Shown piece by piece: positions 43,341 to 51,286 of a stretch of DNA of 64,000 bases (position 1 is the stretch's first letter; each line of letters begins with the position of its first letter). Made by a program: the position numbers and the translations under genes. The DNA lies in IMG/VR virus record IMGVR_UViG_3300033273_000550, positions 124,001 through 188,000 of that record, one strand, 5' to 3'. The notes under the pieces were generated by a model. It made no database searches. It had not been told where the DNA came from and saw only the letters and a program-made list of their open reading frames with translations. This stretch comes from a virus.

Positions 43341-44989
43341 CAATAGTAACTGGATTATGGGACCTTGGTAGAGGTGATTTAGAAGGATGGTCAAAAAGAT
43401 CTTTTGAGACCTACAAAACTCACTTTTTTAAGTTACTTGAAACCGATGCTCAATTTTGTATCTTTATTCCAAAAGAACTTGAAGAAGAAGTTCGAGAAAT
43501 AAGAGGAGATAAACCCACAGCAATTTATATCAAAGAACTTAAAGATATAGAAACTTGGAATCCTTTTTTTAATGAGATACAAAAGATAAGAGAAGACGAA
43601 AAATGGAGCACATCGGTAGGATGGCTAACCGATTCTCCCCAGGCAAAATTAAAGTACTATAATGCTTTAATGATGTGTAAGATGTTTATGGTGAATGATG
43701 CCTCTGTTTATAATCCTTTTAAATCTGAATACTTTTATTGGATAGATGGTGGACTTACTTCTACTGTAAATCCTGGTTACTTTATAAATGATAAAGTTTT
43801 AGATAACTTAGAAAATTACTCAAGAAGTATAGAGAAGTTTACCTTCTTACAATACCCTTATGAAGGAAACACTGAAGTACATGGATTTGAAAGGAAAAAA
43901 TTAGCTCAATTTTGTGATACTGAATATGTAAATAAGATCTCAAGAGGAGGTTTTTTTGGGGGTCATAAAGAAATATTAAGCCAATTAAATGGACATTATT
44001 ATAATTTTTTATCTAGCACTTTAACCCAAGGTTATATGGGTGCTGATGAATGTTTATTCACTATCTTATCGTACAGGTATCCAGAACTGATTCATAATTT
44101 TGCTTTAGAAGGTAACGGTTTAGTTTTTCCTTTTTTTGAAAACTTAAAACAGTACGATAAAGTTCGTAATGATTTACAGAAAGACACTGTTCTATATGTA
44201 ATCACTTATAATTCACCAAAGCAGTTTGAAACTATTATAGAGTCTTTTAAACAATACGACCCAGATCTGTTAAAATTAACGGATAAGGTCTTATTAGATA
44301 ATTCTATGGACCCTACAACTTTTGATAGATATAAAGAACTATGTGAAGAATACGATTTTAAACATATCAAGAAAGATAATATAGGTATATGCGGAGGAAG
44401 ACAGTTTATTGCTGAACATTTTGATAAGGAAACTAACGGAAAGCAGTACTTATTTTTTGAAGATGATATGTTTTTCTATAACGGTAAAGAAACTACTTGT
44501 AGAAACGGTTTTAACCGAAAGGTAAAAAATATACTAAATAAATCTATTCAAATATTAAACAGAGAAAATTTTGATTTTCTAAAGTATAATTTTTCGGAAT
44601 TTTACGGTGAGCACTCAAAACAATGGGCTTGGTATAATGTACCTCAAAATTTAAGAGATAAGTTCTGGCCTGATTACAACAAACTACCAGAAAGAGGTTT
44701 AGATCCTCACTCTCCGTTTTTAGAGTTTAGTAATATAAAAATTTATAAAAGAATACCTTATATTACCGGTGAGATTTACTACTCTAACTGGCCTCAGCTA
44801 GTATCTAGAGCAGGAAATAGAAAAATGTTTCTAGAAACTAAATGGGATAGACCGTTTGAACAGACATGGATGAGTCATTTTTTCCAGCTTACAAAAGAAA
44901 AAAAACTCAAACCCGGATTATTATTAATTACCCCTACAGAACATGATAGATTTGATTTTTATCCTGCTGAAGAAAGAAGAGAGAATTAG
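43322..44989 (+). CDS. Two-domain protein: HtrL/YibB-like plus GT2-like
   Basis: The protein has 555 residues. The N-terminal ~280 match HtrL/YibB: TIVTGLWDLGRGD, CIFIPKELEEEV, YYNALMMCKMFMVNDAS, then FYWIDGGLTSTV. The C-terminal ~270 look like a GT-A glycosyltransferase: VLYVITYNSPKQFETIIESF, KKDNIGICGGRQFIAEH and YLFFEDDMFFYNG (D-D-x metal site). I chose ATG 43322; an in-frame TTG six bases earlier is less likely. The fusion is unusual and the two halves probably act on one glycan. Confidence 0.68.
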   Translation: MQNKNITIVTGLWDLGRGDLEGWSKRSFETYKTHFFKLLETDAQFCIFIPKELEEEVREIRGDKPTAIYIKELKDIETWNPFFNEIQKIREDEKWSTSVGWLTDSPQAKLKYYNALMMCKMFMVNDASVYNPFKSEYFYWIDGGLTSTVNPGYFINDKVLDNLENYSRSIEKFTFLQYPYEGNTEVHGFERKKLAQFCDTEYVNKISRGGFFGGHKEILSQLNGHYYNFLSSTLTQGYMGADECLFTILSYRYPELIHNFALEGNGLVFPFFENLKQYDKVRNDLQKDTVLYVITYNSPKQFETIIESFKQYDPDLLKLTDKVLLDNSMDPTTFDRYKELCEEYDFKHIKKDNIGICGGRQFIAEHFDKETNGKQYLFFEDDMFFYNGKETTCRNGFNRKVKNILNKSIQILNRENFDFLKYNFSEFYGEHSKQWAWYNVPQNLRDKFWPDYNKLPERGLDPHSPFLEFSNIKIYKRIPYITGEIYYSNWPQLVSRAGNRKMFLETKWDRPFEQTWMSHFFQLTKEKKLKPGLLLITPTEHDRFDFYPAEERREN

Positions 44990-45018
44990 TTGCAAATAAG
45001 ATAAATTATTACTATATT
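44990..45018 (+). promoter_or_regulatory. Host-like promoter TTGC-N19-TATATT (thioredoxin unit)
   Basis: TTGC at 44990-44993, a 19-base spacer and TATATT at 45013-45018. The thioredoxin ATG follows six bases later, so the mRNA would have little or no leader. The TAG stop of the previous gene abuts the TTGC. Confidence 0.62.
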
Positions 45019-45024
45019 GATATT

Positions 45025-45285
45025 ATGAAAGAAATTATTAAATTTTATGCAGAATGGTGCGGACCATGCAGAATGTATAATCCTATTTGGGATGAGTTTA
45101 AAAGAGAAAACGAAGGTAAAGCTAGTTTTATAGAAGTAGATATAGACAAAGATACTACTGGATTAGCTGCTAAATTTAAAGTAAGAAATATACCTTCTAC
45201 AGTGGTTGTAGAAAGTAATGGAGACTTTAAAAAAGAAGTAGGTTTATTGAATTACAGTAAACTTAAAGAATTAACCAATTTATAG
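45025..45285 (+). CDS. Thioredoxin
   Basis: This is an 86-residue compact thioredoxin fold. EWCGPCRMYNPIWDEF carries the W-C-G-P-C active site. KVRNIPSTVVVE has the cis-Pro. It is shorter than E. coli thioredoxin (~108) and close in size to T4 NrdC. It would reduce the ribonucleotide reductase at 36772-39474. It directly follows a host-like promoter. Confidence 0.88.
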   Translation: MKEIIKFYAEWCGPCRMYNPIWDEFKRENEGKASFIEVDIDKDTTGLAAKFKVRNIPSTVVVESNGDFKKEVGLLNYSKLKELTNL

Positions 45286-45287
45286 TT

Positions 45288-45602
45288 ATGTTAAGAAAAC
45301 CAAATTCTATCCCTAAAGGGGATACCATTATCGAAGACCCAGCAATTGAACCTTATTTTTTAGTTAAGTCAAGAGTTGGAGGATATGTTCTCTATAAAAG
45401 AGTAACAAGAGGTGCTAATAACACAGAATACATTCAAACAATTTGCTACCCAGGTAATTTTCAACATGCATTGAGATTATTAGGAGAGGAGATGTTGAAT
45501 AATGGAGAAAAAGTTGTATATAGTAGCTTAAAAAACTATATTAAAGAATATAATAAAATTGAAGAAAGAATAACTTCAATAAAGGATCAGCCTATATCCT
45601 AA
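45288..45602 (+). CDS. Hypothetical phage protein
   Basis: This 104-residue protein has an even spread of short strands and a C-terminal helix. It starts two bases after the thioredoxin stop. The sequence has the phrases GDTIIEDPAIEPYFLVKSRV and YVLYKRVTRGANNTEYIQTI. I recognise no domain. It shares the thioredoxin transcript. Confidence 0.5.
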   Translation: MLRKPNSIPKGDTIIEDPAIEPYFLVKSRVGGYVLYKRVTRGANNTEYIQTICYPGNFQHALRLLGEEMLNNGEKVVYSSLKNYIKEYNKIEERITSIKDQPIS

Positions 45603-45634
45603 TAATACCTGGCAAATTTAATTATTTTTTTATT

Positions 45635-46486
45635 ATGGCTAAAAATGCTGTTTTATCATTAAGTGGAGGAATGGATTCTTCTACATTATTACTACACCTA
45701 CTTAGAGAGGGGTATAATGTTACTGCCTTATCGTTTGATTATGGGCAGAAGCATAGAGTAGAGCTAGAAAGAGCTCAACAACTAGTTGATTACGTTAACT
45801 CAAAAAGCGTACAGCTAGTAGATTACGATTCTTCGCAAGAACAAGCGATTGCAGAACCGAAATTTAATAAGGTTACTTACCAAGTTATTAAGATTGACGG
45901 TATTACCTCATTACTAAACTCAGCTCTAGTTGAAGGAGGTAGTGATGTACCAGAAGGTCATTACGAGGAAGAAAATATGAAGGATACTGTTGTTCCTAAC
46001 AGAAATAAAATCTTCTCTTCTCTTACTCAAGCTGTAGCACTATCTATTGCAAATAAAACTCAAGAAGACACGTTTATTTCCTTGGGAATTCATGCAGGAG
46101 ATCACGCTATTTATCCTGATTGTAGACAAGAATTTAGAGATGCTGATATGGAAGCGTTTCAAGTAGGTAACTGGGATGCAGATAGAGTTAAATTTTATAC
46201 TCCTTATTTAGATACCGATAAATTTGGTATTTTAAAAGATGGAGAGGTTAGCTGTGAAGAGTTAGGCTTAGACTTTAATGAAGTATATGCTAAGACTAAT
46301 ACTTCTTATAAACCTTACCCTTCTGGTAACTCAGATTATAAATCAGCATCTTCAGTAGAAAGAATTGAGGCATTTATTTCTCTTGGAAGACCTGATCCGG
46401 TTCAATATGAAGATGAAACTGGTCCTGTAGATTACGAAGTAGCTAAGTCACACGTAGAAAAGCTATTAGCTGAATACGCAAAATGA
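45635..46486 (+). CDS. queC: 7-cyano-7-deazaguanine (preQ0) synthase
   Basis: The protein has 283 residues. VLSLSGGMDSSTLLLHLL is the PP-loop (S-G-G-x-D-S), followed by ALSFDYGQKH. QueC converts 7-carboxy-7-deazaguanine to preQ0 with ATP and ammonia. The usual zinc site near the C-terminus (C-x-x-C-x-x-C) is not obvious here, only single Cys residues such as PDCRQEF and VSCEELG. Together with FolE, QueD, QueE and QueF in the next 15 kb it completes the preQ1 pathway. It ends in an ATGA overlap with the APS kinase-like gene. Confidence 0.87.
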   Translation: MAKNAVLSLSGGMDSSTLLLHLLREGYNVTALSFDYGQKHRVELERAQQLVDYVNSKSVQLVDYDSSQEQAIAEPKFNKVTYQVIKIDGITSLLNSALVEGGSDVPEGHYEEENMKDTVVPNRNKIFSSLTQAVALSIANKTQEDTFISLGIHAGDHAIYPDCRQEFRDADMEAFQVGNWDADRVKFYTPYLDTDKFGILKDGEVSCEELGLDFNEVYAKTNTSYKPYPSGNSDYKSASSVERIEAFISLGRPDPVQYEDETGPVDYEVAKSHVEKLLAEYAK

Positions 46487-46917
46487 TTTACTGGTTCACA
46501 GGCCAACCAGGTGCTGGTAAAACAGTACTTGCAGATAAGTTAAAATCGCATCTTCCAGATGCATATCGAATTGATGGAGATGATATGAGAGAATTATTCT
46601 CTAATAAAGATTACTCCATTAAAGGTAGAGTAGAAAACGTGGGTACTGCACAACGCATTGCCCACTATCTACATAACAATGGTAAAGATGTAATAGTTTC
46701 TTTAGTTTCTCCTTATATAGATCAAAGAGAAGATTTTAAAAAATTATTAGGAGACGATATAAAGGAAATTTACGTCCATACAGAAGATATTAGAGGAAGA
46801 GAGAATTATTTTGCTCAGGCTTATTTACCACCAAAAGAAAATTTTATTGACATAGATACTTCTTATGACTCTCCTCTTGAATCTTTTATTAAACTTCTTA
46901 AACAATTAAACCTATAA
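46483..46917 (+). CDS. Adenylylsulfate (APS) kinase-like protein
   Basis: The protein has 144 residues. YWFTGQPGAGKTVLADKL is the Walker A loop. YRIDGDDMRELFSNKDYSIK and the following R-V-E-N-V, then VIVSLVSPYIDQREDF, match CysC: the APS-binding I-D-G-D and the I-S-P-Y-x-x-x-R. Normal CysC is ~200 residues, so it is trimmed at the C-terminus. It should phosphorylate APS to make PAPS, or a similar adenylylated substrate. The sulfotransferase-like gene at 1643 is a possible consumer. Confidence 0.75.
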   Translation: MIYWFTGQPGAGKTVLADKLKSHLPDAYRIDGDDMRELFSNKDYSIKGRVENVGTAQRIAHYLHNNGKDVIVSLVSPYIDQREDFKKLLGDDIKEIYVHTEDIRGRENYFAQAYLPPKENFIDIDTSYDSPLESFIKLLKQLNL

Positions 46918-47255
46918 TGGAAAAGAAAAATACATACTTTGTAGATATCGACGGAACCATTTTTGTTTATAGAAAGTTTGAAACATATAAAAACTCAGAA
47001 GCTCAAGTAATTAAAAGTACTAAGCAGTTTTTGCAACAGAAGAAAGATGAGGGTCACTGTATTATATTAACAACTGCTAGACCAGATTATTTAAGATTAC
47101 ATACTGAATATGAATTAGAAGTTAATAATATTCCGTATGACCAATTAGTAATGGAAATAGAAAGAGGACCGAGATATTTAATTAATGACTTGTCTCCTCA
47201 TGAACCTGGCGATAGAGCAATAGCAATTAATTTAGAAAGAGATAAAGGTATATGA
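46917..47255 (+). CDS. HAD-family phosphatase, small
   Basis: The protein has 112 residues. YFVDIDGTIFVYRK is motif I (D-x-D-G-T). IILTTARPDY is motif II. RYLINDLSPHEPGD has the final acidic motif (N-D). It resembles the small HAD at 5623. It lies inside a run of overlapping genes (APS kinase-like, HAD, cytidylyltransferase-like), so it may dephosphorylate an intermediate there. Confidence 0.72.
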   Translation: MEKKNTYFVDIDGTIFVYRKFETYKNSEAQVIKSTKQFLQQKKDEGHCIILTTARPDYLRLHTEYELEVNNIPYDQLVMEIERGPRYLINDLSPHEPGDRAIAINLERDKGI

Positions 47256-47605
47256 AAAAGTATTCAATGTTTATTGGTAGATGGCAACCTTGGCACGACG
47301 GACATAGATGGTTGATTGATCAGAGATTAAAAGAAGGTAAAAAGGTTTGGATAGCTATTCGTAATGTCGAACCTAATGAGAATCAACCTTGGACTCCTCA
47401 TGAGGTTTTAATGAATTTACAAGAAGAGTTGAATGATTTAATTCAAGAAGGTAAAATATTTATATCTATAGTCCCTGATATTGAGTCGATCAATTACGGT
47501 AGAGGAGTAGGTTATGATATCATAGAACACATCCCACCAAAAGAAATCGGAGAAATCTCAGCTACTTCTATTAGAAAACAGATGAAAAAAGATGGTAAGT
47601 TATAA
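47252..47605 (+). CDS. Nucleotidyltransferase of the cytidylyltransferase-like (HxGH) superfamily
   Basis: The protein has 117 residues. FIGRWQPWHDGHRWLI carries the H-x-G-H nucleotide-binding motif and ISATSIRKQ the second (I-S-x-T-x-I-R) motif. Family members add AMP or CMP to a phosphate (NMN adenylyltransferase, glycerol-3-phosphate cytidylyltransferase). The actual substrate is unknown. It is too short for ATP sulfurylase, which uses a related fold. Confidence 0.72.
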   Translation: MKKYSMFIGRWQPWHDGHRWLIDQRLKEGKKVWIAIRNVEPNENQPWTPHEVLMNLQEELNDLIQEGKIFISIVPDIESINYGRGVGYDIIEHIPPKEIGEISATSIRKQMKKDGKL

Positions 47606-47607
47606 AA

Positions 47608-48114
47608 ATGATAGCCACGTTTGACAAATTTTTACTATCTGATAAAATATGTAAAAAAATAATATCAGAATATAAAGATAAAGTTTCTTTAATAGAAATG
47701 GTCAATGTTAGAAGGCAGAAAAATTATCATGAGTATGACGGAACTAGTTGGGTACATGAAGTTGTATCTGATTTGATTTGTAAAAATTTAGGCAGTCAGT
47801 ACAAGTTATTAGAACGAGTTACTATTTTAAGATATGATATTAGTGATTATTTTATTGAGCATGTAGATGGTCCTAGTAATACAAAAATGAGAAATGATTT
47901 GTCATATCATTTTTACGGTGGTGTTGAGTTATCTGAAAAATCTGACTTTGACGGCGGAGAATTTTTTATAAAAAAGAAAAAAGTGGATTATAAAAAAGGA
48001 AGAATATTTACCCATGGATTTTCAGACCCACATAGTGTGAGTAAAATAACTAGAGGTACACGATGGAGTATTCATTTTTTAATTTTAAAAGAATATCAAA
48101 ATGGTATCATATAA
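47608..48114 (+). CDS. 2OG-Fe(II) oxygenase (prolyl 4-hydroxylase-like)
   Basis: The protein has 168 residues. YFIEHVDGPSN carries H-x-D, and FSDPHSVSKITRGTRWSIHF the distal His and the R-x-S that binds 2-oxoglutarate. DFDGGEFFIK is the usual conserved strand. These mark the prolyl-hydroxylase-like group. It could hydroxylate a protein or a small molecule. It is translated in overlap with the DUF2061 gene and follows the nucleotidyltransferase after two bases. Confidence 0.78.
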   Translation: MIATFDKFLLSDKICKKIISEYKDKVSLIEMVNVRRQKNYHEYDGTSWVHEVVSDLICKNLGSQYKLLERVTILRYDISDYFIEHVDGPSNTKMRNDLSYHFYGGVELSEKSDFDGGEFFIKKKKVDYKKGRIFTHGFSDPHSVSKITRGTRWSIHFLILKEYQNGII

Positions 48115-48307
48115 AAGACACATAGCAAAAACAATTTCCTGGAGAATTCTAGGTACGTTAGATACTTTTATATTATCTTGGGTACTGACAGGGAATGTAA
48201 AGATAGGTGCTGCAATCGGCGGTGCTGAAGTTTTAACAAAAACTATATTATATTTTGTTCATGAAAGAGCATGGTATAAGTTTTCAAAATTTGGTTTAGA
48301 TAAATGA
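48101..48307 (+). CDS. DUF2061 membrane protein
   Basis: This 68-residue protein has two hydrophobic segments. HIAKTISWRILGTLDTFILS and IGAAIGGAEVLTKTILYFVH, with a closing HERAWYKF, match the DUF2061 family. The role is not established. In my recollection, members often lie near sulfate-activation genes in Flavobacteriia, which would fit the APS kinase-like gene five genes upstream. It overlaps the preceding gene by 14 bases and the carbamoyltransferase gene by four. Confidence 0.78.
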   Translation: MVSYKRHIAKTISWRILGTLDTFILSWVLTGNVKIGAAIGGAEVLTKTILYFVHERAWYKFSKFGLDK

Positions 48308-49983
48308 TCCAATTAGGAATATCAGCTTTTTACCATGATTCTGCTGCCTGTTTAGTAGTAGACGGAAAAGTATTATTAGGTGCTGAAGAAGAGAGATTCA
48401 CAGAAATTAAACATGATCATAGCTTTCCTGTTAATGCTATCTTATATGTACTAAGAGAATCAGGAATCCAAGATATCAATCAAATTGATGAGATTTGTTG
48501 GTACGAAATTCCGGAAGTTAAAAAAAATAGAGTTCTTAAAACTTTTAATAAGAACTTTTTTAAAACATTTAAAAATAGATTAAGATTTTTAAGAGACTAT
48601 CATTTTAAAAGCCCAGCTAAATTATTAAAGAAGCATTTTAACTACACTGGTGACATAACATATGTAGATCATCACTTATCACATGCCGGTTTTTCATACT
48701 ATACCAGCAAATATGAAAACGCTGCTATCTTATCTGTGGATGGAGTAGGAGAGTGGGAGACTGTTTCTATTTACCATGCAAAAGGTGAAGAATTATGGCA
48801 GAAGCATAGTTTTGTTTTTCCTAACTCTCTTGGGATGTTATACTCTACTGTTACTTCATTTTTAGGGTTTAAACCTAACGAAGGAGAATACAAAGTTATG
48901 GGATTAGCACCATTCGGTGACCCAGAAAAATACTACGGTAAATTATCTAAAATTTTTACTCAAGAGTATCTAGAAATAGACCAAAAATACTTTACATGGG
49001 AATATTCTGATAGAATAATGTTTAATATGGAATTTTGTAAGCTTCTAGGATTGGCACCAAGGTTTAGTGAAGAGCCGATTGAACAAGAACATAAAGATTT
49101 AGCAGCTGCATTACAAAAAATATATGAAAGAGAGTTTGAAAAATTAGTTATTCTTGCTAAGAATTATACCTCGACAGATAATATATGTTTAAGCGGAGGT
49201 TGTGCGTATAATGGTGTAGCAAATAAATTAGCCTACAAACATTTTAAATCAGTACACATACCTTACGCACCATCTGATGCTGGATCTGCTATAGGTGCTT
49301 GTTTAGTTAGTAGAGCAGGTAAGAAAGAATCCTTTAATGTTACTCCATATTTAGGACCAAGAGTAAAAGATAGTGACTTTTTACCTATATTAAGTGATTA
49401 TAAGGATAAATTAAGCTGGCAAGAGCTTAAGTTTACTGAGCTTACAGCTCAAGTAGCTAAACTATTAGATGAACAGAATATAGTAGCTTGGGTGCAAGGT
49501 AGGATGGAGTTCGGCGCAAGAGCGTTGGGTAACCGCTCTATATTAGCTTCTCCAAAAAATGCTTCGATGAGAGATAAGTTAAATAGGGTAATTAAAAAAC
49601 GAGAAGGCTTTAGACCATTTGCTCCTTCTGTTACTCTAGAAACAGCATTTAAACATTTTAATATAGAAGAGCCTGTACCTTATATGAATATAGTAGTTAC
49701 AGCTAAGGATGATGACGGGTTTGCAAGATTTACTCGATTTCCTGCTGCTACTCATATCGACGGTACCTGCAGAGTTCAAACAGTAACACCAGAAATGAAT
49801 AGTAGATACCATCAACTGTTAAAGGCAGTTGGAAGACAGACCGGTGATGAAGTATTATTAAATACCTCATTTAATCTTAAAGATCAGACTATAACGGTCT
49901 CTGGTGAACAAGCAATCAAAAGATATTTAGATTCAGACATTGATTATTTGGTTATCAATAATTATTTAATTTCAAAGAGATGA
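48304..49983 (+). CDS. Carbamoyltransferase, NodU/TobZ/CmcH family
   Basis: The protein has 559 residues. The N-terminus (LGISAFYHDSAACLVVDGKV, LLGAEEERFTEIKHD) and later YVDHHLSHAGFSYY and AILSVDGVGEWET form the Kae1-like ATP/carbamoyl-AMP domain. CLSGGCAYNGVANKLAY, GRMEFGARALGNRSILA and REGFRPFAPSV mark the C-terminal domain that binds carbamoyl phosphate. It should carbamoylate a hydroxyl on a sugar or nucleoside. The acceptor is unknown. A 39-residue gene and an SGNH gene follow. Confidence 0.87.
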   Translation: MIQLGISAFYHDSAACLVVDGKVLLGAEEERFTEIKHDHSFPVNAILYVLRESGIQDINQIDEICWYEIPEVKKNRVLKTFNKNFFKTFKNRLRFLRDYHFKSPAKLLKKHFNYTGDITYVDHHLSHAGFSYYTSKYENAAILSVDGVGEWETVSIYHAKGEELWQKHSFVFPNSLGMLYSTVTSFLGFKPNEGEYKVMGLAPFGDPEKYYGKLSKIFTQEYLEIDQKYFTWEYSDRIMFNMEFCKLLGLAPRFSEEPIEQEHKDLAAALQKIYEREFEKLVILAKNYTSTDNICLSGGCAYNGVANKLAYKHFKSVHIPYAPSDAGSAIGACLVSRAGKKESFNVTPYLGPRVKDSDFLPILSDYKDKLSWQELKFTELTAQVAKLLDEQNIVAWVQGRMEFGARALGNRSILASPKNASMRDKLNRVIKKREGFRPFAPSVTLETAFKHFNIEEPVPYMNIVVTAKDDDGFARFTRFPAATHIDGTCRVQTVTPEMNSRYHQLLKAVGRQTGDEVLLNTSFNLKDQTITVSGEQAIKRYLDSDIDYLVINNYLISKR

Positions 49984-50099
49984 GCAAAGAAGAGAAAAAA
50001 GAAAAACTTTCTAAAGAAGAACTAGAAAGAGAGAAAAAATTTCAAGAAAAATTAAAAGAACTTAAAAAAAGAGATCCTTTTGTCTACAAAAACTTCTAA
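49980..50099 (+). CDS. Very small charged protein downstream of carbamoyltransferase
   Basis: This is a 39-codon frame whose ATG overlaps the carbamoyltransferase stop (ATGA), as in most pairs of this genome. It is a Lys/Glu-rich helix ending in KKRDPFVYKNF, which looks like a defined C-terminal motif. The tight coupling and the non-random ending argue that it is real. The next gene begins inside it. It may be an accessory peptide of the carbamoyltransferase, analogous to the small proteins that follow such genes in bacteria. Confidence 0.55.
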   Translation: MSKEEKKEKLSKEELEREKKFQEKLKELKKRDPFVYKNF

Positions 50100-50760
50100 A
50101 TTAAAAGTTGGATTTTTCGGTGACAGTTGGTGTGGCTGTAGCACAAAAAATAAGCAAATATACGATATATCTTGGCCTAATTTACTGACTAAGAAATTAA
50201 ATGCTGAGCCATTGTATACCTGCTTACCCGGTGGTCACTTATTTCATGCATATGAAAAATTAGAAAATCATTTAAATGAAGTAGATTATGCTATAATAGT
50301 AGTTAGTGATCCGTACAGACTACCATCTGAATATCAAATACCAGCTATGAGTGCCGGTTATGATGATGAAGTTGCAGAGAGGCTTTTAGGTAAAAGACAA
50401 GCTGATATGTTTGGTAAGTATGTAGAGTATCATTATAGATTTTTTTCAAGAAAATATTCTGGTATAGCTCAAAAAGGATTATTAAGTGAAATAGATAATA
50501 TGGTGAAAGATAAGAAAGCACTTATAATTCCTGGATTTAAGTTATCTATGCAAGGGTACAAAATTACTAATGCAGCATATACAAACTGTACTTTACACTC
50601 TATTAAGAGAAAACGTTTTGATAAAAATAAAACAATCGCAAATCATCTTAATGAAGAGGAAAATATTGTGTTAGCCAATGCTTTATATGATTTTATAACA
50701 TCAGATTATAAAAAAGGTGAATTTGATTTAAAAAAGTATTTTAAATATTTGTATAATTGA
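50080..50760 (+). CDS. SGNH hydrolase-like protein (TTG start)
   Basis: The protein has 226 residues. KVGFFGDSWCG near the N-terminus is the SGNH block I (G-D-S). CLPGGHLFHAY supplies the glycine block and YAIIVVSDPYR the next strand; a clear C-terminal D-x-x-H is not evident. The N-terminal motif starts only ten residues in and an in-frame stop lies upstream, so the start must be TTG 50080, inside the 39-codon gene. Coupling with a carbamoyltransferase suggests it alters the same product. Confidence 0.6.
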   Translation: MSTKTSKLKVGFFGDSWCGCSTKNKQIYDISWPNLLTKKLNAEPLYTCLPGGHLFHAYEKLENHLNEVDYAIIVVSDPYRLPSEYQIPAMSAGYDDEVAERLLGKRQADMFGKYVEYHYRFFSRKYSGIAQKGLLSEIDNMVKDKKALIIPGFKLSMQGYKITNAAYTNCTLHSIKRKRFDKNKTIANHLNEEENIVLANALYDFITSDYKKGEFDLKKYFKYLYN

Positions 50761-50777
50761 AAATAAAAGGTTATATT
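50749..50777 (+). promoter_or_regulatory. Host-like promoter TTGT-N19-TATATT (queD-queE unit)
   Basis: TTGT at 50749-50752, 19 bases, and TATATT at 50772-50777 within AGGTTATATTGTAT. The gap between the SGNH gene and queD is ~60 bases. The leader is ~40 bases; no riboswitch-like fold was seen in it. Confidence 0.58.
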
Positions 50778-50818
50778 GTATAGACAATAGTGTCGTAGAA
50801 CCACTTTAAAAACACATT

Positions 50819-51286
50819 ATGGGAAAATTTCAATCAACAAAAGTATTCGATGGCTTTTCGACGGTATTCCGTCAATGGAAAGCAGAAACTACCCACTGTA
50901 AATATGTACATGGGTATGGAGTTTCATTTAAATTATGGTTTGAAGGTGATTTAGATGAAAGAAACTGGGTATGGGACTTCGGCGGAATGAAAAGAGCTAA
51001 AGGAAAAATAGATGGTATGACTCCAAAAGAATGGATGGATTACATGTTCGATCATACCTTTGTAGTAGCAGAAGATGATCCGTATCTTCAATCATTTGTT
51101 AAAATGGATGAAGCAGGAGTAGCTCAAGTAAGAGTAGTACCTGCAACAGGAGCAGAAAGATTTGCTAAATTTATTTACGATAAAGTTAATCCTTTTATTG
51201 AAGAAGAAACAGAAGGTAGAGTAAAAATAGCAAGAGTAGAATTTAGAGAACATGGTAAAAACTCAGCAATATATGAGCCTAGGTAG
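50819..51286 (+). CDS. queD: 6-carboxytetrahydropterin synthase (QueD), FRQW/HGYG subfamily
   Basis: The protein has 155 residues. WVWDFGGMKRAKG and MFDHTFVVAEDDPYL are the QueD strand and the D-H catalytic pair. THCKYVHGYGVSFKLWF carries the active-site Cys and the first of two zinc His. The standard A-A-H is replaced by VFRQW and the second His of H-G-H by Tyr. This pattern is typical of a marine bacterial/phage QueD group. It turns dihydroneopterin triphosphate into 6-carboxytetrahydropterin. It overlaps queE. Confidence 0.8.
   Translation: MGKFQSTKVFDGFSTVFRQWKAETTHCKYVHGYGVSFKLWFEGDLDERNWVWDFGGMKRAKGKIDGMTPKEWMDYMFDHTFVVAEDDPYLQSFVKMDEAGVAQVRVVPATGAERFAKFIYDKVNPFIEEETEGRVKIARVEFREHGKNSAIYEPR

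Noticed and set aside
50778-50818. preQ1 riboswitch before queD
   Set aside because: The leader is only ~40 bases and shows no pseudoknot-forming C-rich and A-rich arrangement.
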